A program made the translations under genes and the position numbers. A DNA stretch of 64,000 nucleotides from Acanthornis magna (Eukaryota > Chordata > Aves > Passeriformes > Acanthizidae): contig JAWUZG010000366.1 in assembly GCA_036785705.1 (NCBI GenBank), positions 62,001-126,000 on the forward strand, given 5' to 3'. The notes under the pieces are model-generated. The model made no database searches, was not told the origin of the DNA, and saw nothing but the letters and a program-made list of their open reading frames with translations. Position 1 is the first letter of the stretch; every line of letters begins with the position of its first letter. Shown piece by piece: positions 12,833 to 25,900 of this stretch.

Positions 12833-12885
12833 GATAGAAATATTGGTTGGAAGGAGCCTCTAGATGTCATCCAGTCCAACTTCCT
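12833..12885 (-). mobile_element. Short CR1 3'-end fragment (antisense)
   Basis: Reads as the reverse complement of a CR1 tail: 'ggttggaaggagcctctaga' at 12845-12864, then TGTCATCCAGTCCAAC. This is the part of the CR1 3' UTR that precedes the terminal octamers. The rest of the element is absent or unrecognisable. Confidence 0.75.
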
Positions 12886-15800
12886 TTATTGGGAGTGCAT
12901 AAAATTAGATAAATTCTTGAGTTTAGTGTTCTTTGAAATAGAACTATCAAACAGGAGCTAAATACAGGAAAAACCCCTGTTTCATTAACAAAATATTACA
13001 ACTAAACAGTTCGCAATATGTATTGCAGTCAGACACTGCATATTTTTATGGCAGAAACTCTGATATTGTGGTACTTAGAGATACAAAGGCTTGAAGGTAA
13101 TAAAGTTAACAGCTTATTCATTCAAACTCCAACTTTTGCAGGAAATTGTCTGAATACTCTTTGGCATAGAGCATCTTTGATACTGTTATACCAAATACAT
13201 GTTATTTATCCCTTAAATCATAAAATGTGTTTGAATATGCCAATTTCTTTTTAATACATAATCCATACCATATCAAAATTCAGGCTTTTACTACATATAC
13301 GTGATGTCCAAATTCTAAATACATAGACCCATGCTGCATTCACACTGGGGTCTTGGCAGCTTCCATAACAGAGAACTCTCACAAGTGGACGAAAAGTTCA
13401 GTTAGAAATATCATGTATTACAATCCACCATGGCAATGATGTCTTTTGCTTTGAAGATTTAAAATAAAATACAAATTTGAACAAGAAAACCTGTCAAAAC
13501 AAAAAAAGATATTTGGGGAAGAAGAAAAAATAAATAAAAATCACTGGGATGAAGGAAGAAGGAACAGTGTGGCCTTAAAAATAGCAAGAAATTCTCTCTA
13601 ATAGCTTTGCCACTGATCATACCATAACCCTTGTTAAATGCATTTCATCTCAGCTCAAAATTTGAAACAGGTCTCATTTGCAGTCAAAATAAATCCAGAA
13701 AAGCTTCATAGGGATATTTCTCGTCTAAGCTAAGTTTGTTAATCAATCATGCTAAAGAGTATAGAAAAACAATCTTTAGGTTCCTGACTATCTGGAACAA
13801 TTTTTCATATCTTGAATTCTCCATGTGATGTAAGGATATTAATACAATACACTATTCACAACATTATGACATATTATAATCATCTCCATGGATGCCAGAA
13901 ACAATTTTGACCATTGTGATAGACTGGGTACTACCTAAAAGAAACAAACCCAGTATATATTTTAAAATATATGGGTACAAGTGCACTATACTTAGATCAT
14001 ACTGACAAAAACTTGAAGAAAGTCAAGGGCAGCTGGGGCTGGGAAAGGATGATGCCAATTTAAACTTTAAGATTGACAGCTCTGTTTGGGATAAGGAAAG
14101 TGGAGTGGATCTTATTCAGCAAGGGAAAATCACTATGGGGGAAGAGAAGATGTAGGAGTAATATATTAAAAATAAATATGGAACTTGAGGGCATGTTTAA
14201 TGTAAAGCAAGCAAAATGCTTTGCTAAAAAATGTGGCCTTTGTGGTCTTTTTAAACTATTACCATAATTTTTTTTTCTCCCCTTGAGCTAAGTTCTTAAG
14301 CAGACATAAAAATAGTTGTAAATGATAATTAGTATTCAGAAACACATTTTAGCACGAGAAATAGAAATGTGCTCTGAGGAGCTCAGCCTTGCTGCCCTGG
14401 GACAGCTCTGTCCCCGACACCAAACATGGACAAACAGCTTCCCAAGGCTTTACACTGTCCACGGTCACAATGTGACACCAGTGCCCACTCCTGCATGAGT
14501 AAAGTCCTGGGAAACCCAAAAAAAGCCAGCGAGTGCCAGTGAAGGCTCTGGGGGACACAGACACACAGGTCTGCCATCCTGCTGACAGCAAGTGATAAGC
14601 ACTTCTTGAGTCTTCAAGAACCTGGAAAATCTGAACTTGCAAACCAGTTGGAGGGGGAAAAAAAGCTGCTAAGAAAAGCTTCTCCAACTAAAGTGAGCTT
14701 TGGGAACAAATGTAATTTCCAGGAGATCCAGCTCCACTGTTGACACAGGTCTGTTACTTACATGCTGCTTGTAATAATAATTCTGGCCCAGGGTGAACTT
14801 CTTTAAGGAAGAACCAAGACTTCAAATTTTACTCTTCTCCAACAAAAAGCTGACTGGCACTTCTGCATCTGCTCCTACTCAACACAAGCAATCATGTACA
14901 CATGGTTTGGCTTCACAGCCTTCCCAGACCTGACTTTTCATAGCACTTCATGCCTTGGTCTTCACTCCTGCACACTGGACAAGTTCTGCTTCAAGCTGGC
15001 CATAGAAACAAGGGCAGGATTTGGCCTCAAGAATTTCCTAATCCAAAAATTCCATTGATGCAACAGCTGCTGCCTTCATATGATGACAGAAAAATTGCAC
15101 CAACAGTGCAATTTGATGCTATGCCCCTGAGGACCACTTAAAACTACTGCCTTGACTCAGACCATGCTCATTTTCCTCCAGGAAGCTGAAATATAATACT
15201 CTCAATGATTTAGAGAGAGCTGTTGAAAAGCCTTTGCCAACCTCAGGAAATCAGGAAAAGTTGTTTTTACTGAGCTGGGAAAGGGGAAAACAACACAAAA
15301 ACTGTAGGTGTTCTTCTTGGTTTGCTTTTTGAAGCCATTAATTGATCAAATGGTTAACTCTTCATAGAAATATCTGACATAGCTGAGTGAGGCTACAAGA
15401 TATAAGAATGTGCTTCAGTAAACAGGCTGTAATTAATTTATTACTAAAAAAACATTTATTTATGCACAAAGGAAGGTTTCCAGCTTCCAGGTTTTTATAC
15501 ATACATGTTTTTCACACTAACAATGCCAATATCCACTGACGTAAAAAAGAAAAGAGTCATTTCTGTTTGCATGATAATCTATATCTGCAGAAAAACTTTC
15601 CCTATAAAGGGTAAGGAACATCCCTATAGCTCTCCTTCAAAATTTCTGCTTTCTACTGTAATCCCAATAGAAATCTACAGCATCTGGGCTTTACCAAAAA
15701 TTTCTTACTAAAACTAACGCTCTCCTTTGAGCCCAGAAGAGATTCCATGAGCTGGTTTCTTCCACCTATGCTGACATAAAAGGATTTATTTCTTTTGACA

Positions 15801-18689
15801 ACAAATAAAAATACTGTAACATTAAACTCTGTTTTAGTCTATATTTCTGCCATGCACATGTTATTTCTCTGATAGGACTGTATTCCTGCTTCCCAAACAC
15901 CCCCACTCTATATGCTCTAACTGATATTCCTACTTATACCTAAGTTTAATATACATTAATAAAATCTATTGTCTAAAAAGTTTTATTTGTTTCCTAAAAA
16001 TAGTACTCCAGCTTTCCAAGCCATTTAAATTTAAGGTGTAACTACAAAGATGTTACATACTGACCTAATCAAAAGCATGTTGACACCAAAATTTGGATCA
16101 AGTTTTTGGTGCCCAAACAAATATTTTCTTTTAGCATATTTCTTTGGACTCAAAGACATTTAATTCAGTTCTGGAACTATATCTTGAACATAAAACATAT
16201 TTCAGAAATAATAATTGAAAAATAAGGAATTAAGTAGTTCCTAAAAAAGAAATTTTTATAAACTTGCATCCACAAAGTTAGTGTTCTGATATGAATCAGA
16301 ACTTTATTTCTTATCAAAGAACAACAATCACATCATTCTCTCCATCCATAAAATGTGAACAGCAACTGCTATTCAAGTATTGGTAATGGGTAAAAAAAAG
16401 GCTTGTATCAAACCTAATGACTTTTGGAATCAATAATATTAAAACTAAAAAACTGATTTTAAATTAAATGTAGATCTTGGTGTACTGTCATTATACCAAA
16501 ACACTTACCATAACAATGCACTTCAGTTCTTTTCTAAAAACCCTAACATCTCTTGAAGTTATGGAGCAAAATGCTGGAATTCTTACTCAAACAATAATTA
16601 AGTTTTGCTGGACCAAGGACTGTAGATTTCGAGCTAACTCCAAAGGGAACTTGGACAGGGAAATTTCTTCAATAGACCTTTAAGCAATACCTTGATTTCT
16701 GTTACAGGTCTGACTAAATCTGGGCAAGTTCTCAAGTGGATTGCAACAATTATTAATGAATATACAAACTCAGCTGATTAGCTTTAGAAAATCTGCATCT
16801 CTTCCCCATAAAAAAGTTCTCTCCCTCATGTTGAAATGTATTGGTGCCAGGATGAAAGCTGGCACATGAAAGCTGCAGTGTGGTTGATCACCTTGCTTTC
16901 AGCTTTTCCCAGTACGGTGATGCAAAACCTCCAGATTTCATTTGCAAAAACACTCCTTTCTCCAGACATCAAACACTCATTCACGTTGGCAGCACAAAAA
17001 CCACTTAGAAACAGCCACAATAATAGCTGTGATCATACATGCAATTATATGCAAAACGCTACAAGAAATTGATGAAAGTTTTGTTCCAGAAGCTGGCAAA
17101 TTTGCATGGATTTATCCAATCTGTGCTTTGGATAGGGTCATTCATCCCAACAAATAATCTCAGAAGCTCAGTGGTCAGCAGAGTTGAAAGTCTGTGCTTG
17201 TGCTAAAAGGTGACATTTGAAATGCACTACATATGCCATTATTTTTAGCTTTGCACATAAATAAAAACTCCCAGCAACAAAAAATACAATAATGCTGAAC
17301 TTTGCTAGGCAAAACCTGATCGAAACCAACGCAACAGGGGCTGATACAACTTAGTCTGCAGTTCCATGAATTCAGCGTAAATACTCTTACGGATCAATCT
17401 AGTTCAAACACTTTTCTTGTCCAAAAACTTAGAGATGCTGCAGTCACTGTTGGTGACTGACCTCGATGCAAACGTCAGCTGATTATCTGGCAGACATCCC
17501 CTTTTAGACAGGAAGCTTCTGTTTTCTTTTTTAGCAGCATATGCCTTTCCAAACCATTGATCATTCCATTTCTCATCAGCACTGCTATTTTCTAATCTCT
17601 CTTTTTGAATTTTAAACACTGGAATAGAAACTATTCTTTTGATAACTTCCTTAATACTTTCCTGTTCCAAAATAAGCATCTTCACTATTCTTTAATATTT
17701 CCATTCTTTTCCTTATTTTGATCTCACAGGTCATCCATTGCCTCTTACTATTTGCTTGTTGATATTTCTGCATTTTGCCTAAGCCTCCTCATTGTTACAG
17801 ATACATTTAACATTAGCCTGTTATTTTCCAGTCAAATATCTGTTTCATCAATTCTCTCATATTACTCTGTTCCATTTATGGCCACTAAAACCGTAACAGT
17901 TTTAAAATTAAATACAAAATACAGAAATGCTGCAACTATGGAGAATTTCAAGTCATTACCTCACAATCACAAATACTAGAACCATCTTTCATGTGGAATT
18001 CACTTTAATTTAGTTTGCTTCACTACCAGGCTATCAAAAACAAAACTCTTAAGTGGATTAAAAAGCACTAGCTAAACTTTCAATTGCATAATTTGGCTTA
18101 AATTGCTTGTAAGGGCATATAATTATGCCATATAAAACATACAATTGAAAAAAATTCAGTCACTATTCTAAGGAAATGGCTATTTTTGTTTAGTCATGGA
18201 AAAATACTCTGAGTTGGAAAGCATAGGGGCCCAGCATACACACTGAGTACAAATTCTTCAGTCTCTTTCACAAATGTCTCTTATTATGGACTAACATATT
18301 TTTATTTTGGACTTCCTCAGCAGAAATGTACAGACAAAGATCATTCTCAGTGAACTGAAACACCAGCAAAGTCCCTAGCCTAACGTGGGCTTCCTGCACT
18401 GCGACCTTTGCGTGATTTGCCAAGCCCTTCCACATGCATGCAAGGTGCAGGCACTGGGGAGCACCTGGGATTTGCCAAGCAAATTGCAGACACGCTGTTA
18501 CTCCTCCTGTGCTCAGGAAATAACAGAGCGTGACAGGCACAACTAAAATGCTACCATACGTACTGAAATGCCAGGCAAATTACCCCCGAACACAATGTCT
18601 ACCCTGAAATCACAAATTGAATATTGAGCAAAAGACTGCCCCTGCAGACCGCCATGTCAAAGTCCATTTGGTTTTGTTTCTGTTTCATG
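12886..18689. other. Unique non-coding DNA, no gene seen
   Basis: AT-rich, with short unrelated open frames and a GC-richer patch at about 14370-14580. I looked for CR1 and LTR signatures and for splice-flanked open frames and saw none. A weak MIR-like phrase (CATCCATAAAATGTGAA) lies near 16342 but is too short to call. Confidence 0.55.
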
Positions 18690-18985
18690 TATTTTTACAA
18701 CTGCTCCTTCTGAAAGCTGCTCCAAGGCCTCACCATGTTCTTGTTTAAAACCTTTTTCTAATTAACAGTCTTCATCTATTTCTTCCCATTATACCTCTTA
18801 GCAGTAATGAACTTACAGAGAGCAGTAAGAAGCCTTTCAAAGACTTCATTTGACTTCTCTGAACAGCCAAACACTCTGATTCCTCCCTATTGCCCATAAT
18901 CAATCATTTTCACAGCCCTGCTTTGTACCTGCTCCACTTTGATTTCACCTCTAGCGGGACTTGAGCTACATTTAAAAAACCCACT
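18690..18985 (-). mobile_element. Old CR1 LINE relic (ORF2 end and 3' UTR, antisense)
   Basis: On the minus strand it reads through the C-terminal part of CR1 ORF2 into the 3' UTR. The translation KVEQVQSRAVKMI, near 18910-18950, matches the conserved LE-x-VQRRA-x-K stretch at the end of CR1 ORF2. Further on, minus-strand phrases such as TTAATTAGAAAAAGGTTTT match the CR1 3' UTR start. It is heavily mutated and has no intact ORF. A second CR1 piece in the opposite direction follows at 19235-19425. Confidence 0.55.
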
Positions 18986-19224
18986 CTGGAAATTCCTGAG
19001 CCAATAACTTTCAAGTGTCATTTTCTTTTTTCGTCAGCACATCACTAGTGGCTGCTGGTGGTGGTTTATGGTATGGCTTAGCAGAACACACCAGTACACA
19101 CTGGTCAGTCATTTCCAGACTGGTGGAAATCTCTTGGAGTGGTGGCTCACACTCCATCAACAGTTCTTGTTATCTGTCCCCAGCCACTGCAATACAGTTC
19201 TGTTGAACCTTTTTTAAGAAAACA

Positions 19225-19254
19225 TTTTTTAAGACAAGGTTTTTTAAGACAAGG
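19225..19254 (+). repeat. Perfect 2 x 15-bp tandem repeat
   Basis: The unit TTTTTTAAGACAAGG occurs twice in direct contact. A degenerate third unit (TTTTTTAAGAAAACA) precedes it at about 19210. It sits at the 5' edge of a CR1 3' UTR fragment. Confidence 0.9.
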
Positions 19255-19425
19255 TGGTCAAATATTGCAGCTTGCCCAGAGGAGCTGCAGATCTCCCTCT
19301 TTGGAGATATTCAAGATTTGAGTGGACACAGTCCTGACACAGAAACCTGATCTAATCAGACCTGCTCTGAACAAGGGACTGTACTAGATGACCTCCTGGA
19401 GGTCTCTTTCAACTTATTTTAGAGT
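19240..19425 (+). mobile_element. CR1 LINE 3' UTR fragment
   Basis: Plus-strand match to the avian CR1 3' UTR. An AGCTGCAGATCTCC-CTCTTTGGAGATATTCAAGA block is followed by a GAGTGGACACAGTCCTGA block, an ACCTGCTCTGAACAAGG block and the end block 'actagatgacctcctggagg'. The last octamer-like repeats have decayed. It lies about 250 bases after a minus-strand CR1 relic and could be a separate insertion. Confidence 0.75.
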
Positions 19426-20079
19426 CCTTTTACTCTAGTGACTTGACCAGCCAGTTTCTTATGACTGATGAACTGATATACATAAGGTACTACTCTTTTC
19501 ACCTATTTTGCAAGATTTAAACCAGTGCAGCAATTTAATTTTATCCTCGTTTTTCCTAACGGCAACAATAAAGCTGTGTTTTTCATTTGCTTTAAGCTTT
19601 TTGTCCACTTCTTAAGGTATGTTTTGAAAGCAGTTCTTTGTCCAAGTAGATATGGAATTTTTCTTTACCTTTCTTCCCAAGAAAGGCCAGAATAATTCAG
19701 GATTTTTTACAAGGTTTGTACCTTTGACCTGTGGAATTCTTGTCTGGCCCTACATTCAGTTCCTGAGCTCATCACTGTGGCTATCAATATGAATGAGACT
19801 TCTTAAAGTTGTTGCTTTCAAAATTACAGGATAAAACAAATTACAGACCTACTTTAGCCCCTTCAATCAATAAATTTAAAAATAGCATTACAGGGAATCT
19901 CATCACAGACATGATTTTGGCATGCCTAAGTCTAGCCCAACAGAGCACAATCCCCTGCTGCCCCAGGGTGTATTAAGTATAAAAAAAAAAAATAAATCCA
20001 GAAATATCTCTCTCATATATCCAGAAATAACTGGGTTCAACCATTATTCTCCAATATATACTTAACAAGTAATACAGCA

Positions 20080-20420
20080 TGGTCATTGTGCATCTTATTG
20101 TGTGGCTGTGAGTCCGAGTTCTATTCAAGGAGCATAAAATTCACAATTCATTTTGCAGTATTTATGATGCAATGTATGAACACAGGTGTTTGCTGAGCAA
20201 TGATGAATGATGAGACTAAAAGCCAGACATCTGCACTGAATAACGTGAATAATTCAACTCCTGTTTGCTCCCCAAGAAGCACAGAGGATATGCACCTTTA
20301 AGCTGCAAATGCTTAACTGTATCAGCTGTCAGGTGCATGTCTCCCCTCAACACTGTGCAGGACACAGACTTCAATTATTTCTGCTCAATTCATCACATTT
20401 TAGCCAGTGTGGAACTCTGT
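20080..20420. promoter_or_regulatory. Candidate conserved non-coding element
   Basis: A low-repeat stretch with several developmental-factor-type words close together: ATTTATGATGCAATG, E-boxes (CAGGTG and CAGCTG) at about 20330, and AATAATTCAA. This is an impression from composition and motif density only. There is no alignment behind it. Confidence 0.2.
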
Positions 20421-21284
20421 AGTCCACTAACAGCATAAATAACATTAACACCCACACCTTTCACCTTAACCTTTTGTGCAAAGAGGCTAACCATTCCTGG
20501 AGTCAAAAGAGCCTGATCTTGCCATGAAGTCAATCAATCCTCTGGTTTCACAGGACATGGCCAGTTTGGCTACAAAGGCAATTCCCTGCTCACAGCTGGG
20601 TATGATATGGAGATACCACCAGTAAAGATTTCTTCAGCTTGTAATCAGTGCTGTGGGACTTAGCACCAGCTGGTAGAGGCTGGTGTCTTCTCACCTCTCT
20701 CCAAGCACACTTCCAACAACTGGGAGAGCTGGCCCTCATATTATGCTTTCTGCTGTAATCCTAAAGTATCTGGAGCCCTTTGGTACTTCACTTGACTTCA
20801 TTCTGGTCTGCTAATTTACTTGCTCGAGCTCTTGCAAGTCCTGAGAGTGCACACTTAATATCTGAAATACAGCTCTTTGAAATCATGCTGGCAAAATAGA
20901 TGCACATACTCCTAGCTTGAAGCAAAAGGGTAACTAACATTCTAAAAGAAAATAAATTTTAAAAAATAGCACAATGCAGGCAGTGCTTTCCTGCTGACAA
21001 ATGTGTAAGACAACGTAGCAGACATGCACTTTTGAAATGCAGGTGGGCTTTTATTCCTGGCAGTGCAGTGAGAGAGGTAATTCCAGATGTGGGGGAAACG
21101 ACACCCCTCAAAAAGGGATTTGCAATGATATAGCACAGAGGAAGCCTGGAGCAAACTGGCACCATCTAGAAAGCTGGAAGAGAGCCAATCAAATTATGGC
21201 CCAGGCTCTTTAGAGCCCTGTCCCCCCGTTCAGTGGGAACTGCACAGGAAAAGGATGATTGTGAGAGGGTAGATGACAGGAATA

Positions 21285-21680
21285 GCCTTCATTGCGCATG
21301 GAAAGGAGCGTAAATTACAATCCCTTGTGCATACAGAGGCAAAACAAGGTTCACAATGCCTTATTATATTAAGCCACATGATGAAAATGACTGTTTACAT
21401 TGGTTCATTAATGTTTGTACAGGGCTGTGAACATGCAAAGTGCTAAGTATCAGCACAAGCATCAGTATGGTATCTCAACTTTGACATGTTCGTAAGTGTT
21501 GTAACAAAAGAAAACACACTTTACTCCTAACAATTATTGTCCACAAAACATGGTGTTTAGCATTTTGTCTCTATACATCATTTCTGACCACACAAAGTCA
21601 GAAAAGGCTATCATTACTGTGTATTGTTATACTGAGTAATTTATTCTTCCAAAAGACTAAATGTGTGCAATCATCAATAA
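21285..21680. promoter_or_regulatory. Candidate conserved non-coding element
   Basis: Repeat-free stretch with retained CpGs (TTGCGCATGG, GGAGCGTAAATTAC, TTCGTAAG) and clustered SOX-like and homeobox-like words (AACAATTATTGTCC, TTCATTAATG). It looks like constrained vertebrate non-coding DNA; unverified. Confidence 0.22.
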
Positions 21681-22459
21681 ACTAACAAATTCAACACACT
21701 AGACTCACACATTTGGCACTGCAAGACTGCAAGTTCTGTGTTGCTAAAAACACCTTTAGTCAGATTTAGTACAATGCCTTATGTTGTACCGCCTGGTGAA
21801 AGGGAGGTTGTTTCTCAGCTTTCTACTTTATTTTTTTTATTCTTTTGTAACTCTAGCAGACCTCAAATCAACAGGAGGTTTTAGGTTTAAGTGCTGAGAT
21901 CTATTGCCTGAGTGGAGTACCTCAGCATCTCAGAAAGGCGGTTTTGTTCGAATGCCAGCTGGAGCAGTAAACTCTATTAACAGAAGAAATATCTGTCCTC
22001 ATCTCTGCTGAGTGAAAGAGTGAAAGCAAAGGGGACTGCAAATAAATCTCTCCCCCAGCCTCGGTGCCCTGGCAGGGCAGGCCCTTTCCTCCAGCCAGGC
22101 TTTCAGCTGAGCAATACCTGCTCATTTCCTGGATCAAAGAAAATTCTACAAGGCCTTTCTTGCTGCCCTTTCATATATCCCCCTGCCATCTCCAAAGGCT
22201 GGCTGTGTCTCTCTGCCTCTCCTGGCTGCAGAGGCAGAGCTCACCATGTGAACTTGTCAGCTCTGCTCCAGCAGCTCCTCCTCCAAGGCTTCCCAGTGGC
22301 GATCAGGGAAAGGGCAGCCTGCCCTGTGCCCCAAAGGCATCTGCTGAAAGGGGTCACAGGGGCCAGGGCAGGCTTGCCCTCCCCTTAGCTATAGCCTGTT
22401 AGAGGAGCATGTGGCAGGAAGGGAATTGTTAAACTTCAGGAAGGTTAATAATGAAAAAC

Positions 22460-22960
22460 CCTCGGGGGTTGAGACCAATCTCACTTAATACTTGTATTAA
22501 TGACTGGCACAAAAGTATAAAAACAAACAAATAGATTCCCTGAGACCTACATGTCTGGAGGGAGAGTTGGGGGTTCACAGAGCAGGGGCTGGATTATCTG
22601 GAAGGGTAATAGAAATGGGATGAAATTTAATAGGAGTGTGCAAGGTCAGAAGCTTTGGGACTAATAACAAGACTTTCTGCTATAAACTGTGATGTTGTCA
22701 GATGGAGGAGCTGTGTAGGGAGAAGTATATTTGTAGAATATGGGATGTCTGCAAATCATCAGCCATGAAAAGAGTAAACACATCAGGTGATCTATACCCA
22801 GAAGAGTGAAGGAAGATAGATTTTCGTGGTAAATGCTCCTTTGAGAGCTCTTCCTTTGAAATACTATTGACAATGCCAACCATGTTCCAGAAAGAGTCCT
22901 TCCAACCAGAACAGCCCCAGAAATAGGCTGCAAAAACCAGCAAGGCAATGTTCTGATGCA
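22460..22960 (+). mobile_element. Decayed CR1 LINE ORF2 relic (older family)
   Basis: Plus-strand text follows the 3' part of CR1 ORF2 as seen in older CR1 families (turtle and crocodile type). It has a TATTAATGACTGGCAC block, then 'gaaatgggatgaaatttaat' (22612-22631), AGTGTGCAAGGTCAGAAGCTT, GGGACTAATAACAAGACTTTCTGCT and TATAAACTGTG in the expected order. Later parts are increasingly scrambled. No open frame survives, so the insertion is ancient. Confidence 0.6.
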
Positions 22961-25900
22961 ACAGGACTAAACAACCTCACTTTTTACTCTAGCAACACCA
23001 GGACAAGAAGGACATACCAGGCAAATTAAACAGTCCAAACAGTCCATATTATGCTAAAAGATACACAGCTATAGGTTTAAGAAGAAAATAAAAAAGAAGC
23101 CTAGCAGAAGATTTCTGGAAGTGTTTCCCCATCAGAATCCCATCATCTTATATGGGGTTTGCAAAGTTCATAGAAAAGTGAAGGTCAGAGGAAAAAATTA
23201 TGCAACAGGACCCGATTTACAGTAAAAAAACTACTACATATACTCTACATATTGGCACCAGATTGTTTTCCAAAACTTTTCTCTGTGTTTCTCTAGAGCA
23301 AACTTTCACAAAAATTGTTTTGTTTGGGATTTTTTAGCGTTGTTGAATAGTGGTGGCAAGGTTTTTCCCCTCCATTTCTTGCAAAAGTGCCAATAGCTTT
23401 TTCACTTTTCACACTAACGCTGTAACACTGCATCCCCCAAACACCTGAAGGTACACCTGACAGCTTGTACCTGCTCTACCCCACAGAACCTCTTTTGAGA
23501 CAGGAAAGCAAAATGTGCCTATTCTGCCTTGCTCCAGCTGCCTCCCCCCAGCTGATTGTTACTATCTTTGTGATTTCTAAAAGAGTATGGTGCATTCCTT
23601 CAGGCCTGTGCTGTCTGTCACACTTTCCTAGCCCACCATGAGCCACTTGTAAGAAGTACATCGTCTGCACTGCTGCCCCCACCCAGTTGCCATTGCAGAT
23701 CCATCCTTTCCCATTGAACAAGACCACTCGTTGTAGAGCAGCCCTGTCCTTAGTCTTGCAGCACAGTAACTGCCTGTGGGTTATGCTCAGAGAGAATAAG
23801 CATGCAAAATACTAATCAGGCTGCCAGAAAGACCAAACCCTGTGAAAGACAAAATCTGCAACAAGGAGGCCTGAAAAAGTCATATAAATAAGGCAGCAGC
23901 AAGTGTTTTGAGGAATGAGCTCAAGCAAGTAAAGTGGAATAGAAGAGTTTTCCTGATCTCAAATTCTAAAAGCACCAGGAGCACACGGCTCCTCAGAGCT
24001 CTCCCTGTGCCTGACAGTGATTTCAGGAAGCCAGAAACATCTCATCAATGGTGCTAAGGAAAGCAGGAACGTATTCAGTGTTTTCCTTGACAAGACCCAC
24101 ACACTACAGAAACAGCTGCTGGGGAGGGACAGCCAACAGCTCAGAGCTCCAGCTTGGATGGTCCACAGAAAAAGCAGAAAAGTAGTTAAATTGAATGGAC
24201 AGAAAATTATGGCCTTCGCTTAGAGAAATGTGTCCACAATCCCCTGATAACAAATAGCAAAGGCATTTCTTGAGAAAGCTGTTTGCTCTTGAAAATATTA
24301 ATTTAATCAGATTAGGTTTGGTAAACAAACAGAAGAAATAGGAACATTCTTGTCAATTTGAACAATACTGAACTTGAAATATTTCTATGCCCCTAAACCA
24401 GCATATTATAGAATGCTAATTTTTCCAAGTAGAATGACAGAAAATTAAAAAATGTTCAGCTCTCCTGGGGAATGGAAGTTCCAGTTTCCAGTCAGCTTTC
24501 TCAGCTGTCATGGACAAACTTAGGCTTTGGATTGTCCCCATGCTTTAAGTGGGCTCACAGAATTTCTGCCTTTCACTGAGAAGAAAAAAAGCATTTATTA
24601 TGTAACTAATAGCAGCACTGACCTCCTTTGTCGCACCCTTCCAGGACAGCTTTATTTTGTAGGCTGGAGAGAAATGCTCTCTTCCTAAAAGTTAGGTGCC
24701 AACTGCTAAGCCATGAATAGAAATAAACAAAAAGACATTTACAGACCACAACCCAGAAGAATGATCAGTTCCTCCTTGCGTTATATCTATTACCTAGACT
24801 TCACTTTTCTAACAGCATCAAACTCAAGCCCAGTGCTCAAAGCTGCATCTAGTTTGTAAGTAAAACAAGCAAAAGCTTGATTTCTCTGGCTCCTTCTGTT
24901 AAAGAGCAAAGGTCTTTTTCACCTGCTCTAGGAGAACCACTTGAAAATTCCAAAGGCCTTAAAAATTTCAATATAAATGAGCTCCAAAAAAGAAGAGAAA
25001 CAATTTTCTCACTTCTTTGAGGTTTGCATGTTAGAATCAGTCTTTCACAATGACTGCACATTAGAAAACTGAAATTGTTGCCAACATGAACTCTACACTT
25101 AGATCACAATATGAATTAATGAGCTTGCTTTTCACCTTTATCTCCCCCTTCTTCAGTGCTTTCCTCCCTCTCCCAAATAAATGAACCATGTTCCTAATAA
25201 CGTGCTTGAAAGGAAGGCTGGGAAATTTAATAATAAAAAGCTCTCTGAAATTAAGTTTCTGGCAGTGCTTTAAAAAAAAGAAAATGTTATTACTTGGTCG
25301 TTTGCTTTTCCCCAAAGCAAATTTCAGTCCTTTGAGGACCGCACAAATATAAAGCAGATCATTTACAAACCTTTTATTCGGCAATTTGCCTGGTCCAAAT
25401 AATCAACTATAATAGGAATTGCCAACTGAGTATTTAAAGATTCCAGTATAGGAAGAGAAACTGCACATTGCAGAAAAAGAAAGTTTCTGTCTAAACTATC
25501 AAATACTGGACTTTCAATGGGGCATAAATTGTTGAGTATGTTGATGTTCACAGGAAATAGAAGGGAGTATTAAGAAGTGAAAACCCAACATTATAATTGC
25601 TGGAGTTCTTATCACATAATAAGTTTCCTAATCTCAGCTCTTTCGCATTGGCTGCACTGAAGATGACAAAGAGGAAAATAGTGAGTTTGCCTTAGATTAT
25701 TCAAGTCCAGAAGCACAAATGGGAAAATACTCAGTGACGCAAACCCAGACTTTTCCTCTGCTCATGTCTTAGCAAAAGGAATTATCAAAATACTCTTGAC
25801 AATTTAGGAAACTAAAAAATGTCAACTAAATGGGTGAAAACTTAGGAAAACAAATGCAAGGCCAATTCTCTAATTTTGCATCAGCTACAATGTTTTAGGG

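Larger units (their letters stand above)
19426..22459. other. Unique non-coding DNA with possible conserved segments
   Basis: No gene is seen. Two stretches (about 20080-20420 and 21285-21680) read like conserved non-coding DNA rather than decayed repeats and are listed separately. A GC-richer patch at 22040-22390 gives stacked open frames (plus 22020-22388 and 22064-22402) without recognisable products. A poly-A run of 12 lies at 19981-19992. Confidence 0.55.
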
